Positions 38,301 to 49,268 of a stretch of DNA of 64,000 nt are shown piece by piece. The translations under genes were made by a program, and so were the position numbers. This DNA comes from Sphingobium sp. EM0848. GTDB lineage: Bacteria; Pseudomonadota; Alphaproteobacteria; Sphingomonadales; Sphingomonadaceae. Below the pieces are notes generated by a model. That model saw only the letters and a program-made list of their open reading frames with translations, searched no databases and was not told where the DNA came from. The stretch is taken from NCBI RefSeq assembly GCF_013375555.1, contig NZ_JABXWB010000001.1, forward strand, positions 744,001-808,000, in the 5' to 3' direction. The stretch's first letter is position 1; every line of letters begins with the position of its first letter.

Positions 38301-39855
38301 ATGTACAAAGATCCGGCCCAATGGGCGCGTATCCGGCGTCGCGTGGCGGAAGGTGAGGCCATCAGGCAAGTTTCTCGGGCAGAGGGAATCAATCGTAAAA
38401 CAGTTCGGAAAATCCTGCGAACTGAGCACCCCCTGAAATTCGTTCGTCCGAAGCGATTGACTTTGGTCAGCCATTACGAGGGGTTGATCGATTTGATGCT
38501 GTCCGAGGACGAGACCCGACCGCAATGCGATCGCCGAAGCGTGGCCGCCATCTTCCGCGCTATTCGAGATCAGCATGGCTACGTTGGCAGCTACGATTGC
38601 ATCCTTCGATATTGCCGCAGTGTGCAAGTGCCTCAGATCAACTTTGTGGTTCGACCGACCGCCGGGTGCGGATCGATTAACAGCCTGAGCATCACAAGGG
38701 CGCCACGGGCTTACCGGCTCGATCCTCATGCCCTGCAAGAATCGCCCAATATCACACTCAGCCTTCACCGTGATCGCCGAACAGAGCGTGCTGCCGAAGT
38801 GGCGAATTGGATCGATAAGCTGCGTGGAGACCGACTGCAACTGCCCTTGCGTGGAGATTCCGAAACCAACCACCGGCTCCTTCGCTGCGTCCACGATTCT
38901 CGTAGCCGGCAGCGCAATCGGGCCATCACAGCCTTGGCGCACGAACAAGGCTTTCCCATCCGACGGATCAGTGAATCCCTTCAGATAAGCAGGAACACTT
39001 GTCGCCGTTATCTACGAACATATCGAGAAGGAGGCGTCGAAGCGCTTTTGGCGCCAATGACGCGAGGGCCGCGAAAGGCTGAAGATGAAGATCTGAAAAC
39101 TGCGGTCTTCCGCGTTCTTCACGAACCGCCGAGGGATCATGGGATCAACCGAACGTCTTGGATCATGCGCGATCTCAGAGCCGTGCTTGCGCAGCAAGGA
39201 CATCCAACCTGCTTGCACGTCCTTCGCCAGATCATCCACGACGCTGGCTGGAAGTGGCGAAAGGCCAGAATCGTCCTCACATCGCAAGACCCTGCCTATC
39301 GCGAAAAACTCGCCACAGTCCAAGCGATCCTGTCGAAGCTGGCATCAGACGAGGCCTTCTTCTCAATCGACGAGTTCGGCCCCTTCGCCGTCAAGATGAA
39401 ACAGGGACTGATGCTCGACCCGCCCGGTCCTCATCGGGTCGTGCCGCAATGGCAGAAATCCAAGGGATGTATGATCATGACAGCGGCCCTTGAACTGAGC
39501 GGCAATCAGGTCACGCACTTCTACAGCGACAGGAAAAACACGACCGAGATGATCCGCATGATGGATGCCTTGCTCGACAAGTACGCGGATCGCCGCACGC
39601 TGTACCTGTCTTGGGATGCGGCGTCGTGGCACGTCTCCAAGAAGCTCAAGCAACGGATCAACGAGCATAACGCGACAGCGGAGGCATCCGATTTACCGCG
39701 CGTCGAGACGGTGCCACTTCCGTCTGGAGCACAGTTCCTCAACGTCATCGAGTCCGTGTTTAGTGGTATGGCGCGCGCCGTAATCCACAACAGCAATTAC
39801 CTATCGGCCGACGATGCGCGTGCTGCGATCGATCGCTATTTTGCCAGCCGTAACC

Positions 39856-41113
39856 CTCATGAATCCCCTCATTCAAATGATTCCGAAAGTCCGTTTGAGG
39901 AGCTGATGGTGGCGGATAAGGTTCTCGAACTGTAGGATGAGAGGGCGTAGTCTTTCCTCGGGCATGTTGGGGATGAGTTGATAGTACATCACGCCCTGCC
40001 GGAAGAGTGAATGCACGCGTCGCGATGTCGTGCTGGTGCGCAGATGGCGGTCGTAGCCGATGGCCTCGCCGGCGGCGCCGAGCACGGTCAGGAGGACAAT
40101 GGCGAGAGCGGCGATCAGCCACAGCCTGTCGCGCCGGGCGGGCGTGGAGACGCGGGTTGCCGACATGCCCATCCCGAACCGCCAGTCCTTGGCATCGCGA
40201 AACGAGCATTCGATGCCCCAGCGCCGCGAGTAAAGATCAATGAGGGTCTTGGCCGTCACCGTGGTCAAGCTGGTCGCGAGGCACCACGGCTCTTTCATAT
40301 CCTTGGCCTGGACGCACACGACCGCCCCGACGGGGCAACCCTGCGCCGTGACCGTGGCCTCGCGCAACAGCCTGGCACGTCCCGATGGGCCGAGCCACTC
40401 CTTTGCCGGACGGCACTCACCGGCGGCCGTCACCTTGATGTTGCCACGAAAGCGGATGACATAGTCGAAGTGCAACTCGTCCTTGAGGACGCCGTAGAGC
40501 TTGGTGTCGCCAAAGCCGCGATCGGCGACGAGCAGCACCTTCACTTCTTCTGTCGGCAAGAGCTCGGCAAGCCGGGTGACGATCCAATATTCATAGTGAT
40601 TGCGCCGCTCTTTCAGCTCCGCCTTGCGTACCGTCAACCACAGTAGCGGCGTTGCCCGGCCATGCTCGGTAAGCAGCGACAGCATCAGGGTCGAGTGCCC
40701 GTCGGCATCGAAGTCGGTCCAGTCCATGGCGACGGCGATCTCGGTGCGGCTACCCAGGCAATAGCCGGCCCAGTCGGCCATCAGCGCGTCGACATCGATC
40801 CCGTCATTCGACAGCATCCGGTCGACCTGCTTGATCGCGTGACGCGACAGCCCTCCCTGGGCCAGTGCGAGACCGTGGCCAATCGCGCTCACCGCCAGCG
40901 ACGACGCCTGCAACGTGCCCACCGTCGCCTTCGCCAGCGATGTCACCCGCTTCGCGTGCAGGTCCGCGCCAAAAAGTTCGTCGACAAAGGAATGCACCGC
41001 CTCAGAAGAAAACTTCGCCTTGCCGCTCATCTCAATCTGATCCCCCTTCGACACGGAGATGCTGAATCATCTTTCCTGCCCTACGTCATCTCAAAAATGA
41101 GGGGATGCCTGAG
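39856..41113 (-). mobile_element. IS4-family insertion sequence, copy 1
   Basis: Element of 1258 bp with imperfect terminal repeats (CTCATGAATCCCCTCATT at the left, CTCAGGCATCCCCTCATT inward from the right) and a 9-bp target duplication GCCGTAACC (39847-39855 and 41114-41122). It interrupts the IS630-like transposase. The second copy lies at 51862-54739 in the other orientation. Confidence 0.93.
39873..41054 (-). CDS. IS4-family transposase (copy 1)
   Basis: The 393-residue transposase has a DDE fold: AVAMDWTDFDADG (first Asp), VLLVADRGFGDTKLYG (second Asp) and the IS4 signature YSRRWGIECSFRDAKDWRFG (Y-R-E-K). GTG 41054 or ATG 41030 are possible starts. It differs from copy 2 by one extra Glu codon (LPTEEVKV versus LPTEVKV), a three-base duplication. 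Confidence 0.92.
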   Translation of the reverse strand: MSKGDQIEMSGKAKFSSEAVHSFVDELFGADLHAKRVTSLAKATVGTLQASSLAVSAIGHGLALAQGGLSRHAIKQVDRMLSNDGIDVDALMADWAGYCLGSRTEIAVAMDWTDFDADGHSTLMLSLLTEHGRATPLLWLTVRKAELKERRNHYEYWIVTRLAELLPTEEVKVLLVADRGFGDTKLYGVLKDELHFDYVIRFRGNIKVTAAGECRPAKEWLGPSGRARLLREATVTAQGCPVGAVVCVQAKDMKEPWCLATSLTTVTAKTLIDLYSRRWGIECSFRDAKDWRFGMGMSATRVSTPARRDRLWLIAALAIVLLTVLGAAGEAIGYDRHLRTSTTSRRVHSLFRQGVMYYQLIPNMPEERLRPLILQFENLIRHHQLLKRTFGII

Positions 41114-41328
41114 GCCGTAACCAGCAGTTCCAGGACAACCCCAAGCGTGCTGGCAAACGTATCTGGGGTGAGGAACGTGTTCCATCAGCATTCACCGCGA
41201 GCAATAACTGCAAGGATCCTCGCTGGCGATAGGACTCTCTTCTCGGAGGTACGAATGCCCGTTCGCCACATTGCAGACCGACAGAAACTGGGAACGACAA
41301 ATTGGCGGGTGACCGGCAAGAAAGGGTC

Positions 41329-42886
41329 GAGGCTGTGTAAAAACGCGTAGGTTTGGCTGGAGGAGCGAGGCGCGAGTAGGCGATGATCAGGCCCGGATCA
41401 TCTGGATGAGTGGCCGGGTTCCGAAGATCTGGATCATGCGCTTCATATTATAGGCCAGGACGCTCAGGCTCATCTCGGTTCGGACGTTTTTCAGTGTTTT
41501 TGTGAGGAAGGGCGTACTGCCCATCCAGGCTTTAAGGGTTCCGAAGACATGTTCGACGGTCTGTCGGCGCAAGCCCATGGCGTCGGGCAGCCTGTCCAGG
41601 CGTTGCTGCATCGCATCCAGTACCGCCTCATGGGTCCACCGCTTTACGCGCTTCACCTTCTCCGGCGTACAGCGGGGCCGGAGCTGGCAGGTGGGGCAGG
41701 CAGCGAGATTGCGATACTGGTCGATATCACCGTGATGGTCGACGCGGACCCTGCCGCGGGTCAGGTGGGCACCGGCCGGACAAGTGTAATGATCATGGAC
41801 GACATCGTAAATGAAGTCGGGCTTCGTGAAGTGGCCATGCTTTGCCCGGCCTGTGGTGTCGACCTTGGGCACGCAAGGCAAGACACCAGTTCCTTCGCAT
41901 TCCAGCACCTGTGCACCATTGTAGTAGCCGCGATCTGCCAGCACCGTGAGTTGATCTGATCCTATGGCATCCAGCGCCGCTCGCCCCATCGGCGCCAGCT
42001 GGGTACGATCATGTCCATCGTTCAGAACCTCGTGCGCGACGATGAGGTGATGCTCGGTGTCGACTGCGGCCTGCACATTATAGCCGACCATTCCGGTGCC
42101 GCGGCCGGTGGTAGCCATGGACTGCGCGTCGAGATCAGTGAGAGAGACCTGATTGTCGGGAGCCACCTCGACCTGAACCGCCATGTCCTGCAGATACTGC
42201 ATCTGGCGCCGTAATCCCGCGATCTTCTCCCGGATCTTGTCGGTTCGCACTTCGGGGATGTCGCTATTCTCACGATCGGCCCGGTCCAATGCCGCCAGAT
42301 AGCGATCTATGCTGGCCTCGACCTGTTCGATCCGCTTGGCGGCCTTATGCGCAGTGAAGTTACGGTCCCGGTTGTTCACCGCCTTGAACTTGCTGCCGTC
42401 CACCGCAACCATGGCCCCGCCGAACAAGCCCATGCTACGGCACAGCATCACGAATTGCGCGCATACCGAGCGGATCGCGGTCCCGTTGTCGCGCCGGAAG
42501 TTGGCGGTGGTCTTGAAGTCAGGTGCCAGCCGACCCGTCAGCCACATCATCTCGATATTGCGACCTGCCTTACGCTCAAGCCGGCGGCTCGAATGGATCC
42601 GGTTGAGATAGCCGTATAGGTAAATCTTCAACATCGTCGATGGATGATAGGCGGGTCGCCCCGTCGCCGCCGGTTCCGCCCCGGCAAAACCAAGAACCGT
42701 TAGATCCAGCTCATCGATGAAGGCCTCAACCACCCGCACCGGATTATCCTCGGCGACATAATCATCCAGCGATGCAGGCAGAAAACTGTCCTGCCGCCGG
42801 TCTTCCCCTTCGACGAAACGGCCCATGCGAAAGCCCCCCGAAACACCGGAAAACTCTATCACAAACAGGTGTTTTTACACAGCCTC
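41329..42886 (-). mobile_element. IS1182-family insertion sequence
   Basis: Inverted repeats GAGGCTGTGTAAAAAC lie at 41329-41344 and, inverted, 42871-42886. A 4-bp duplication GGTC borders them (41325-41328, 42887-42890), as expected for IS1182. The element sits near the right end of the IS630-like element, so three insertion sequences are nested here. Confidence 0.88.
41387..42862 (-). CDS. IS1182-family transposase
   Basis: The 491-residue transposase starts around MGRFVEGEDRRQDSFLPASLDDYV and carries YHPSTMLKIYLYGYLNRIHSSRRLER, AMVAVDGSKFKAVNNRDRNFT (first Asp), LTVLADRGYYNGAQVLECE (second Asp) and a C-terminal QTVEHVFGTLKAWMG (Glu). A cysteine-rich segment CPAGAHLTRG...CPTCQLRPRC precedes it. 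MGRF at about 42826 may be the true start. It looks intact. Confidence 0.92.
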   Translation of the reverse strand: MIEFSGVSGGFRMGRFVEGEDRRQDSFLPASLDDYVAEDNPVRVVEAFIDELDLTVLGFAGAEPAATGRPAYHPSTMLKIYLYGYLNRIHSSRRLERKAGRNIEMMWLTGRLAPDFKTTANFRRDNGTAIRSVCAQFVMLCRSMGLFGGAMVAVDGSKFKAVNNRDRNFTAHKAAKRIEQVEASIDRYLAALDRADRENSDIPEVRTDKIREKIAGLRRQMQYLQDMAVQVEVAPDNQVSLTDLDAQSMATTGRGTGMVGYNVQAAVDTEHHLIVAHEVLNDGHDRTQLAPMGRAALDAIGSDQLTVLADRGYYNGAQVLECEGTGVLPCVPKVDTTGRAKHGHFTKPDFIYDVVHDHYTCPAGAHLTRGRVRVDHHGDIDQYRNLAACPTCQLRPRCTPEKVKRVKRWTHEAVLDAMQQRLDRLPDAMGLRRQTVEHVFGTLKAWMGSTPFLTKTLKNVRTEMSLSVLAYNMKRMIQIFGTRPLIQMIRA

Positions 42887-42929
42887 GGTCGATGAGGGCC
42901 ACCGCCATTTAGTCAATTGCGGTTCATGC

Positions 42930-43150
42930 TTAAGCTGAAGGAAGCCATGGCGGTTTTTGTACATAGGTCCGCGATGCGATCATGTTCATCGCCTCCAGCC
43001 CTGGCAGGTCAAGCATGAAGTCTCTGCCGGTACGTCGAAGCAGCGAACGGCCTTCAAGCTCGTGGAGCATGCGGTTGACGTGGACAGCGGTCAGCCCTAA
43101 TAGATCGGCAATTTCCTCTTGGATCGCCTCGGCAGCGCAGTGTCCGTTCC
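42930..43150 (-). pseudogene. C-terminal fragment of a Crp/Fnr-family regulator
   Basis: On the minus strand a frame without a start reads AEAIQEEIADLLGLTAVHVNRMLHELEGRSLLRR in two stretches, followed by TGRDFMLDLPGLEAM, the HTH_Crp domain and tail. The cyclic-nucleotide-binding half is missing; a stop lies in the same frame just upstream near 43165. The fragment ends next to the right side of the IS630-like element. It is a gene remnant left by rearrangement. Confidence 0.65.
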
Positions 43151-43176
43151 CTGCTCATTTTTTTTGGCCGAAACAT

Positions 43177-43183
43177 CTTGAAA
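43177..43183 (+). promoter_or_regulatory. possible RpoH (heat-shock sigma) -35 box
   Basis: CTTGAAA, the alphaproteobacterial heat-shock -35 consensus, lies 127 bases before the first hsp20 gene. No good -10 box was identified, so this is tentative. Confidence 0.3.
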
Positions 43184-43309
43184 GCCGCGCGACTGAAATT
43201 AGCTCAATGATACCGGACGCCAAACCGGGTCCGGTTGGACATCGAGAGCGCCGGCTCTTGGTTACCGGCGCATCTCATGCCCAAATTGCTTCGTTTGGAG
43301 GATTTGGAG

Positions 43310-43783
43310 ATGAGACCGAACTTTGACTTTACCCCCTATCGCCGATCGACGGTCGGTTTCGACCGGCTGTTCAACCTGCTCGAGGCGGGCGCGCGCGAGG
43401 ACGATGGCTATCCGCCTTTCGATATCCAGCGGCTCGACGACGACAATTTTCGCATCACCGTCGCGGTCCCCGGCTTCAAGCCGGAGGATATCGAGATCGT
43501 CGCGCATCAGAACCTGCTCTCGGTGACCGGCAAGCGAGCCGATGACGCCGACAAGGGCGAATACCTGCATCGCGGTATCGCGGCCCGGGCCTTCGAGCGG
43601 CGCTTCCAGCTCGCCGATTTCATCGAGGTCGGCAACGCGAACTTCGAGCACGGCCTCCTGTCGATCGAACTGACGCGCGTCGTGCCGGAGGCGATGAAGC
43701 CGCGTCGGATCGAGATCGGCGGCAATGCGTCCGACAGCAAGCGACTGGGCGAGGTGAAGGAAAGAGCGAGCGAGCCTGCCTAA
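43310..43783 (+). CDS. small heat-shock protein Hsp20 (1)
   Basis: The 157-residue protein has the IbpA-like start (RPNFDFTPYRRSTVGFDRLFNLLE) and an alpha-crystallin domain (PPFDIQRLDDDNFRITVAVPGFKPEDIEIVAHQNLLSVTGKR, then GNANFEHGLLSIELTRVVPE with the ELxxxVPE end). It holds unfolding proteins for refolding. ATG 43310 follows GGAGGATTTGGAG. It is the first gene of the heat-shock island. Confidence 0.93.
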   Translation: MRPNFDFTPYRRSTVGFDRLFNLLEAGAREDDGYPPFDIQRLDDDNFRITVAVPGFKPEDIEIVAHQNLLSVTGKRADDADKGEYLHRGIAARAFERRFQLADFIEVGNANFEHGLLSIELTRVVPEAMKPRRIEIGGNASDSKRLGEVKERASEPA

Positions 43784-43883
43784 GCCGCGTCCACTGGCCT
43801 GCCGGCGCCGCCTCCCGACACACCCCCGCGCGCGGCGGCCGGCAGGTTCAGCCTTTCATCCAGCCAGAAAAGGAGATGTCATC

Positions 43884-44399
43884 ATGGCAATTCGTGATCT
43901 CATTCCCTGGAGCCGGCAGGAAAACCGGCTGCCCGTTCCGGTGAGCGCCGAACGGGAAAGGGACACCCATCCACTGCAGTCGCTCCACCGCGACGTGAAC
44001 CGTCTCTTCGACGATGTCTTCCGCAACTTCGGCATGCCCGCCTTTGCCGGTTTCGACCGCTTGTCGGGATGGCCCCACCTCGAGCTCGGCGAGACCGACA
44101 AGGAAATTCGTGTGACGGCGGAACTACCGGGTATGGACGAGCAGGACGTGGAGATTTTCGTCGAAGACGGCGCCTTGACCCTGCGCGGCGAAAAGAAGTC
44201 CGAAGTCGACGACAAGGATCGCGGCTACTCGGAGCGCAGCTATGGCCGCTTCGAGCGCCGCATCGGCCTGCCCAGAGGCATCGACCGCGACAAGGTCGCG
44301 GCCACCTTCAAGAACGGCGTCCTCACGGTGACGTTGCCCAGAACGGAGGCGGCGGAACAGAACATCCGCCGGATTCCCGTCAATGGCGGCGCCCGCTGA
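43884..44399 (+). CDS. small heat-shock protein Hsp20 (2)
   Basis: The 171-residue protein has HRDVNRLFDDVFRNFG, a class-A-like alpha-crystallin domain (PHLELGETDKEIRVTAELPGMDEQDVEIFVEDGALTLRGEKKSE) and the end FKNGVLTVTLPRTE with the GVLTVTLP motif. It differs from the first Hsp20, so the two may form different oligomers. AAAAGGAGATG precedes the ATG. It lies 100 bases downstream of hsp20-1. Confidence 0.94.
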   Translation: MAIRDLIPWSRQENRLPVPVSAERERDTHPLQSLHRDVNRLFDDVFRNFGMPAFAGFDRLSGWPHLELGETDKEIRVTAELPGMDEQDVEIFVEDGALTLRGEKKSEVDDKDRGYSERSYGRFERRIGLPRGIDRDKVAATFKNGVLTVTLPRTEAAEQNIRRIPVNGGAR

Positions 44400-44865
44400 G
44401 GGCCGGGCCCGGACTTTCGAGTCCGGGCCTTCGGCCAACGACAACCATGCAGTTGCCGTCGCGGGTGCGACCTCGTTCCCGCACGGCGCCAATGCGATCA
44501 TCGAGCCGCTGGCCTTGACGACAAACGGCGGCCGACGCCGCCAAAATCGATGGCGGGTCAGGTTCGCGCCGCGCTGGGGCCCGGTCGCCGACCCGCTGAT
44601 TGGTTGGACCGGCGGAGGCGATCCCCTCGCGACGATCGAGCTACGCTTTCCCGACCGCGCCTCGGCCGAGCGATATTGTCAGAGGCAGGGTCTCATCTTC
44701 GAATGCCGGACGGCACGATCGCCAGGCCAAATCCGTCCCGCTATCCCCGATGCCCTGGGTCCCGAGCTTTCCTGCTGGCCCACGGGCCCGCATGCCTTGT
44801 GCTGCGGCAATTTCCCTTGTGCCAGCGCGGCCGCCAATGAGGACGATGATCGCAGGTCTGCATAA
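44383..44865 (+). CDS. NADH dehydrogenase Fe-S protein 4 (NDUFS4)-like protein
   Basis: Residues about 55-110 match the complex-I accessory NDUFS4 region: QNRWRVRFAPRWGPVADPLIGWTGGGDPLATIELRFPDRASAERYCQRQGLIFECR in order. In bacteria this domain occurs as small proteins that may bind complex I. The first 50 residues and the C-terminal Cys-containing tail are not conserved. The 16-base overlap with hsp20-2 and a strong hairpin (44406-44429) inside the first codons suggest that the real start may be later. Confidence 0.75.
   Translation: MAAPAEGRARTFESGPSANDNHAVAVAGATSFPHGANAIIEPLALTTNGGRRRQNRWRVRFAPRWGPVADPLIGWTGGGDPLATIELRFPDRASAERYCQRQGLIFECRTARSPGQIRPAIPDALGPELSCWPTGPHALCCGNFPCASAAANEDDDRRSA
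44406..44429 (+). terminator. GC-rich hairpin after hsp20-2
   Basis: A 10-bp perfect stem GGCCCGGACT / AGTCCGGGCC closes a TTCG tetraloop, followed only by TTCGG. It sits seven bases after the hsp20-2 stop. It may end or protect the hsp20 transcript. Confidence 0.5.
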
Positions 44866-44878
44866 CCTGGGGCGCGCT

Positions 44879-45281
44879 TCATGTGGGCGAGGACTGCTTG
44901 CCAGAGCTTGCAGCGTGCGATGGATGCTCGTGTCGATGCCATGCCTGGTCGAGGGCGGTGAGCACGCGGTCGATAACGGCCGTGTTGCTCGCCGCCTTGG
45001 GCAGTTCGCGCACCGCGAAATGCTGCAAGCGGGCAAGGTCTTTCTTGGGCAAGCGCAGTTCGATCTGCTTGGTGGCCAGTTTGTTCGGCGGCTCGGCCAC
45101 AAGCCAGCATGTGATGGAGCAGCCTTTTGCGTTGGGCAAAGGTCCACCCCAGCGCTCGCAGTTCGCGAGGGGTGATCGACAGAAGCGCGATCGCGAACTC
45201 CATGATGTTGCTAAACGGCAGACGTACCGGCACGTCGTCCGGCTTCGGCTTGCGCCACCGCTTGAGCAGACTGCGCGTCAC
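44879..45281 (-). pseudogene. probable frameshifted small gene after usg
   Basis: A GTG at 45281 overlaps the usg stop (GTGA) and opens a frame reading SLLKRWRKPKPDDVPV and LLSITPRELRALGWTFAQRKRLLHHML. After about 45110 the coding character passes to another frame, which reads KQIELRLPKKDLARLQHF and ends at 44879. The two parts look like one gene joined by a frameshift, or two short genes. I do not recognise either. Confidence 0.35.
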
Positions 45282-45547
45282 CGGATATCGATCACGCCAT
45301 CGACCGCGCGCCACTTGGTGGGGCGGATCATCCCCTCGTGCGATATGCACACCGAGTGCAGCGCGGCCTCGATCTCGCGCCGCCAATGCTCGAGAAACTC
45401 GAACAGCACTGGAAAATCGGGCGCGAGATCGTACTCCTGCCAGACGAACAGTTGCAGCAGCGAAGGCGCATCGGGACGGTAGTAGTGGATCTGAGCCGTC
45501 GTCAGCCGACGGCCCTCTAGCTGCACGATAAAATCCCGGCGGCTCAT
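45278..45547 (-). CDS. usg: Usg family protein
   Basis: The 89-residue protein matches the Usg family known from alphaproteobacterial tryptophan-gene regions: DFIVQLEGRRLTTAQIHYYRPDAPSLLQLFVWQEYDLAPDFPVLFEFLEHW, then LHSVCISHEGMIRPTKWRAVDG. Its biochemical role is not known. Its ATG overlaps the preceding gene's stop by four bases, and a GTG start of the next small frame overlaps its own stop, so the three form a coupled set. Confidence 0.85.
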   Translation of the reverse strand: MSRRDFIVQLEGRRLTTAQIHYYRPDAPSLLQLFVWQEYDLAPDFPVLFEFLEHWRREIEAALHSVCISHEGMIRPTKWRAVDGVIDIR

Positions 45548-45780
45548 GGCGAAGGGCGGTGACCTTCCAAGGGCCTGTCGATCGAATGTATGGCGGCAAG
45601 GATGTCATCGATCGGCACCGCGCGCCTGGCGCCGGGCGGCTTGCGCAGGCCGGGATGGTCGCGCACCGCGGCGCGGTCGGACGCCCAGGATGCCAGAATG
45701 GCGCGCTTCACTTCCGGCTCGAGGCTCGGGCTGTGCGCAACGTCGAAGGGATGAAGATAACGCGAAAATGGCTGCGACAT
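45544..45780 (-). CDS. hypothetical protein (78 aa), first gene of the usg operon
   Basis: The 78-residue protein reads [41 protein letters not shown], then [16 protein letters not shown] do not know a function. Similar small proteins accompany usg genes. It has a GGAGGCAC ribosome site and is divergent from groES across the CIRCE region. Confidence 0.7.
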   Translation of the reverse strand: MSQPFSRYLHPFDVAHSPSLEPEVKRAILASWASDRAAVRDHPGLRKPPGARRAVPIDDILAAIHSIDRPLEGHRPSP

Positions 45781-45913
45781 GGCTGTGCCTCCTTCCTTTG
45801 TGTCGCTCCTTTTTCATCTGCGGGCGCGGCGGGCCCACGCTGCGAATTTTGGAACGCCGGCGAGTCGAGTCAAGAGGGGAAATTGGTCCAACAGCAAGCC
45901 GATAACGCTGGCA

Positions 45914-45940
45914 TTGGCACTCAGCGCTTACGAGTGCCAA
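45914..45940. promoter_or_regulatory. CIRCE element (HrcA operator)
   Basis: TTGGCACTC-N9-GAGTGCCAA, arms 45914-45922 and 45932-45940, is a one-symmetric-change version of the CIRCE consensus. It lies 114 bases upstream of groES, so HrcA would repress the operon at normal temperature. Confidence 0.93.
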
Positions 45941-46054
45941 ATTTTTTCGCGCACCATCTTGACGCAAAAAATGACCTTTCCTAATTCCGCGTCACCTGTC
46001 GTTCGAAGGATCGGCAGGTCTATCACATCTCAGTTTTGCATCTGGAGGTTATGC

Positions 46055-48050
<1,996 letters not shown>

Positions 48051-48106
48051 CACACCAAGGGGCCGGCTGCAGCCGGGTCCCATCATCGAACATGAGGAAC
48101 TCGACG

Positions 48107-48292
48107 ATGAATGACCACTATCTGCGCTACCTCGAGCGCGAACATGCGCGTCTCGAAGCCGAAATTCGCGAGGAGGAGAAGCGTCCCCTTCCGCGCCATT
48201 TCCTGATCGGCCGGCTCAAGAAGCTGAAGCTCGCGGTCAAGGACGAGATAGCGGCCTGCTCGGGGCACGAGGCCGAGCGCGAAGCCGCCTGA
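48107..48292 (+). CDS. YdcH-like (DUF465) small protein
   Basis: The 61-residue protein reads YLRYLEREHARLEAEIREEEK then RLKKLKLAVKDEIAACSGHE, the helical pattern of YdcH/DUF465 proteins. The function of this family is not established. It starts 57 bases after groEL and likely shares its message, ending at the hairpin at 48429. Confidence 0.7.
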   Translation: MNDHYLRYLEREHARLEAEIREEEKRPLPRHFLIGRLKKLKLAVKDEIAACSGHEAEREAA

Positions 48293-48428
48293 GCGAGAGT
48301 TCGGTGCGGACGATTTGCGCATTTGCCCGTAACTTTTCGGCAACGAGCGTTTGCCGGAAACCTGAGGCCGACCATCTGCGTTGCATGATCGTCCGCCTCG
48401 TTCGGGGAAGCTCGCGAGGATGGAAAGG

Positions 48429-48466
48429 GGAGCCCCGAGCCAGCCGCCGGGGCTCCTTTCTCTTTC
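48429..48466 (+). terminator. rho-independent terminator of the groESL unit
   Basis: A nine-bp stem GGAGCCCCG / CGGGGCTCC (48429-48437, 48448-48456) is followed by TTTCTCTTT. It lies 137 bases after the YdcH-like gene. Confidence 0.8.
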
Positions 48467-48749
48467 AGCAGCATGGAAAAGCGAGAGGGAGCCTATCACG
48501 GCCCTGAGCTGTACGAGCGCTTCGGCCTCGTGCGTCTGGCGGACTTGGCCGCAGCCCGCCGTGGGTGAAGGCGTGATGTCTTGTCCGAGAGCCGGATGCG
48601 GGAGATCTGCACGTCCGGTTCGATGAGCAGGGAGTGGAAACGGACCGTCTGGCAAGCCCCACAGCGCGCCGCACGACACCGCGCCACTTCCTGACTCTAC
48701 CGAGCACGTCGGCGTTGTAGAACCGCGATCCCGCCCGTTAGACCTTAGT
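48467..48749. other. noncoding stretch between groESL and ACT gene
   Basis: No gene is supported. Several overlapping frames exist in both directions but have no family resemblance. Confidence 0.35.
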
Positions 48750-49268
48750 TCAGTTCGCAGCGGTAGCGAAATCGACCATGATCTCTCCCGATATGCCTTC
48801 GAGTGCCTCGCATACTATGTCGGTGGAGAGATTCTCAGGAATCAACAGCTTCATTTTCCCCTTAAACAGCGGCGCGCCGGACCATGCACTGCCTTCAATG
48901 GCAGTAGCAAAATCCTCGATATTGACTTCCAGCCCAGCGAGTACGGTGGTCACTTCACGAACGATTCCGGGGCGATCCTGCCCGACGATTTCGATTGTCA
49001 GCGATTGTCCTGCTCGCTCGTCCGTTTTGGCAGACCCGATGATGTCGACTTTGATCCCGAACGCATCGATCCCGCGGGCGGCCTTCTCAAGTTCATCCAG
49101 ACGCTCTTCAGGCAGTTCGACCAACACCGAGCCGACATATTTTCCGCCGAGCCGCGAAAGATGGCTCTCCAGCCAGTTGCCGCCTGCCGCATATACCGCA
49201 TCGGCTATCGCGCGAGTGAGGCCGGGGCGGTCGCTGCCGACCACCGTCAGGATTACCGTTCGATCCAT
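48750..49268 (-). CDS. double-ACT-domain protein, GcvR-like
   Basis: The 172-residue protein consists of two ACT domains: DRTVILTVVGSDRPGLTRAIADAVYAAGGNWLESHLSRLGGKYVGSVLVELPE (residues 2-54) and LTIEIVGQDRPGIVREVTTVLAGLEVNIEDFATAIEGS (about 92-130). It resembles the glycine-cleavage repressor GcvR, whose ACT domains bind amino acids. ATG 49268 follows GAGGTG. The longer upstream frame is not family-like. Confidence 0.88.
   Translation of the reverse strand: MDRTVILTVVGSDRPGLTRAIADAVYAAGGNWLESHLSRLGGKYVGSVLVELPEERLDELEKAARGIDAFGIKVDIIGSAKTDERAGQSLTIEIVGQDRPGIVREVTTVLAGLEVNIEDFATAIEGSAWSGAPLFKGKMKLLIPENLSTDIVCEALEGISGEIMVDFATAAN

Larger units (their letters stand above)
38301..41232 (+). pseudogene. 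IS630-like transposase, interrupted by an IS4-family element
   Basis: The first part (38301-39855) has an N-terminal helix-turn-helix (WARIRRRVAEGEAIRQVSRAEGINRKTVRKIL), a second one (PIRRISESLQISRNTCRRYLRTYREGGVEALL) and a DDE_3-type domain (FFSIDEFGPFA, RTLYLSWDAASWHVSKKLKQRINEHN, NVIESVFSGMARAVIHNSNY). The IS4 insertion cuts it after FASRN. The frame resumes at 41123 as QQFQDNPKRAGKRIWGEE and ends at 41232 (DPRWR). Removing the IS4 element and one GCCGTAACC restores a continuous gene of about 555 residues. Confidence 0.85.

Noticed and set aside
45914..45940. Intrinsic terminator upstream of groES
   Set aside because: The inverted repeat has the exact CIRCE arm and spacer layout and is in the promoter position; the following T-run is incidental.
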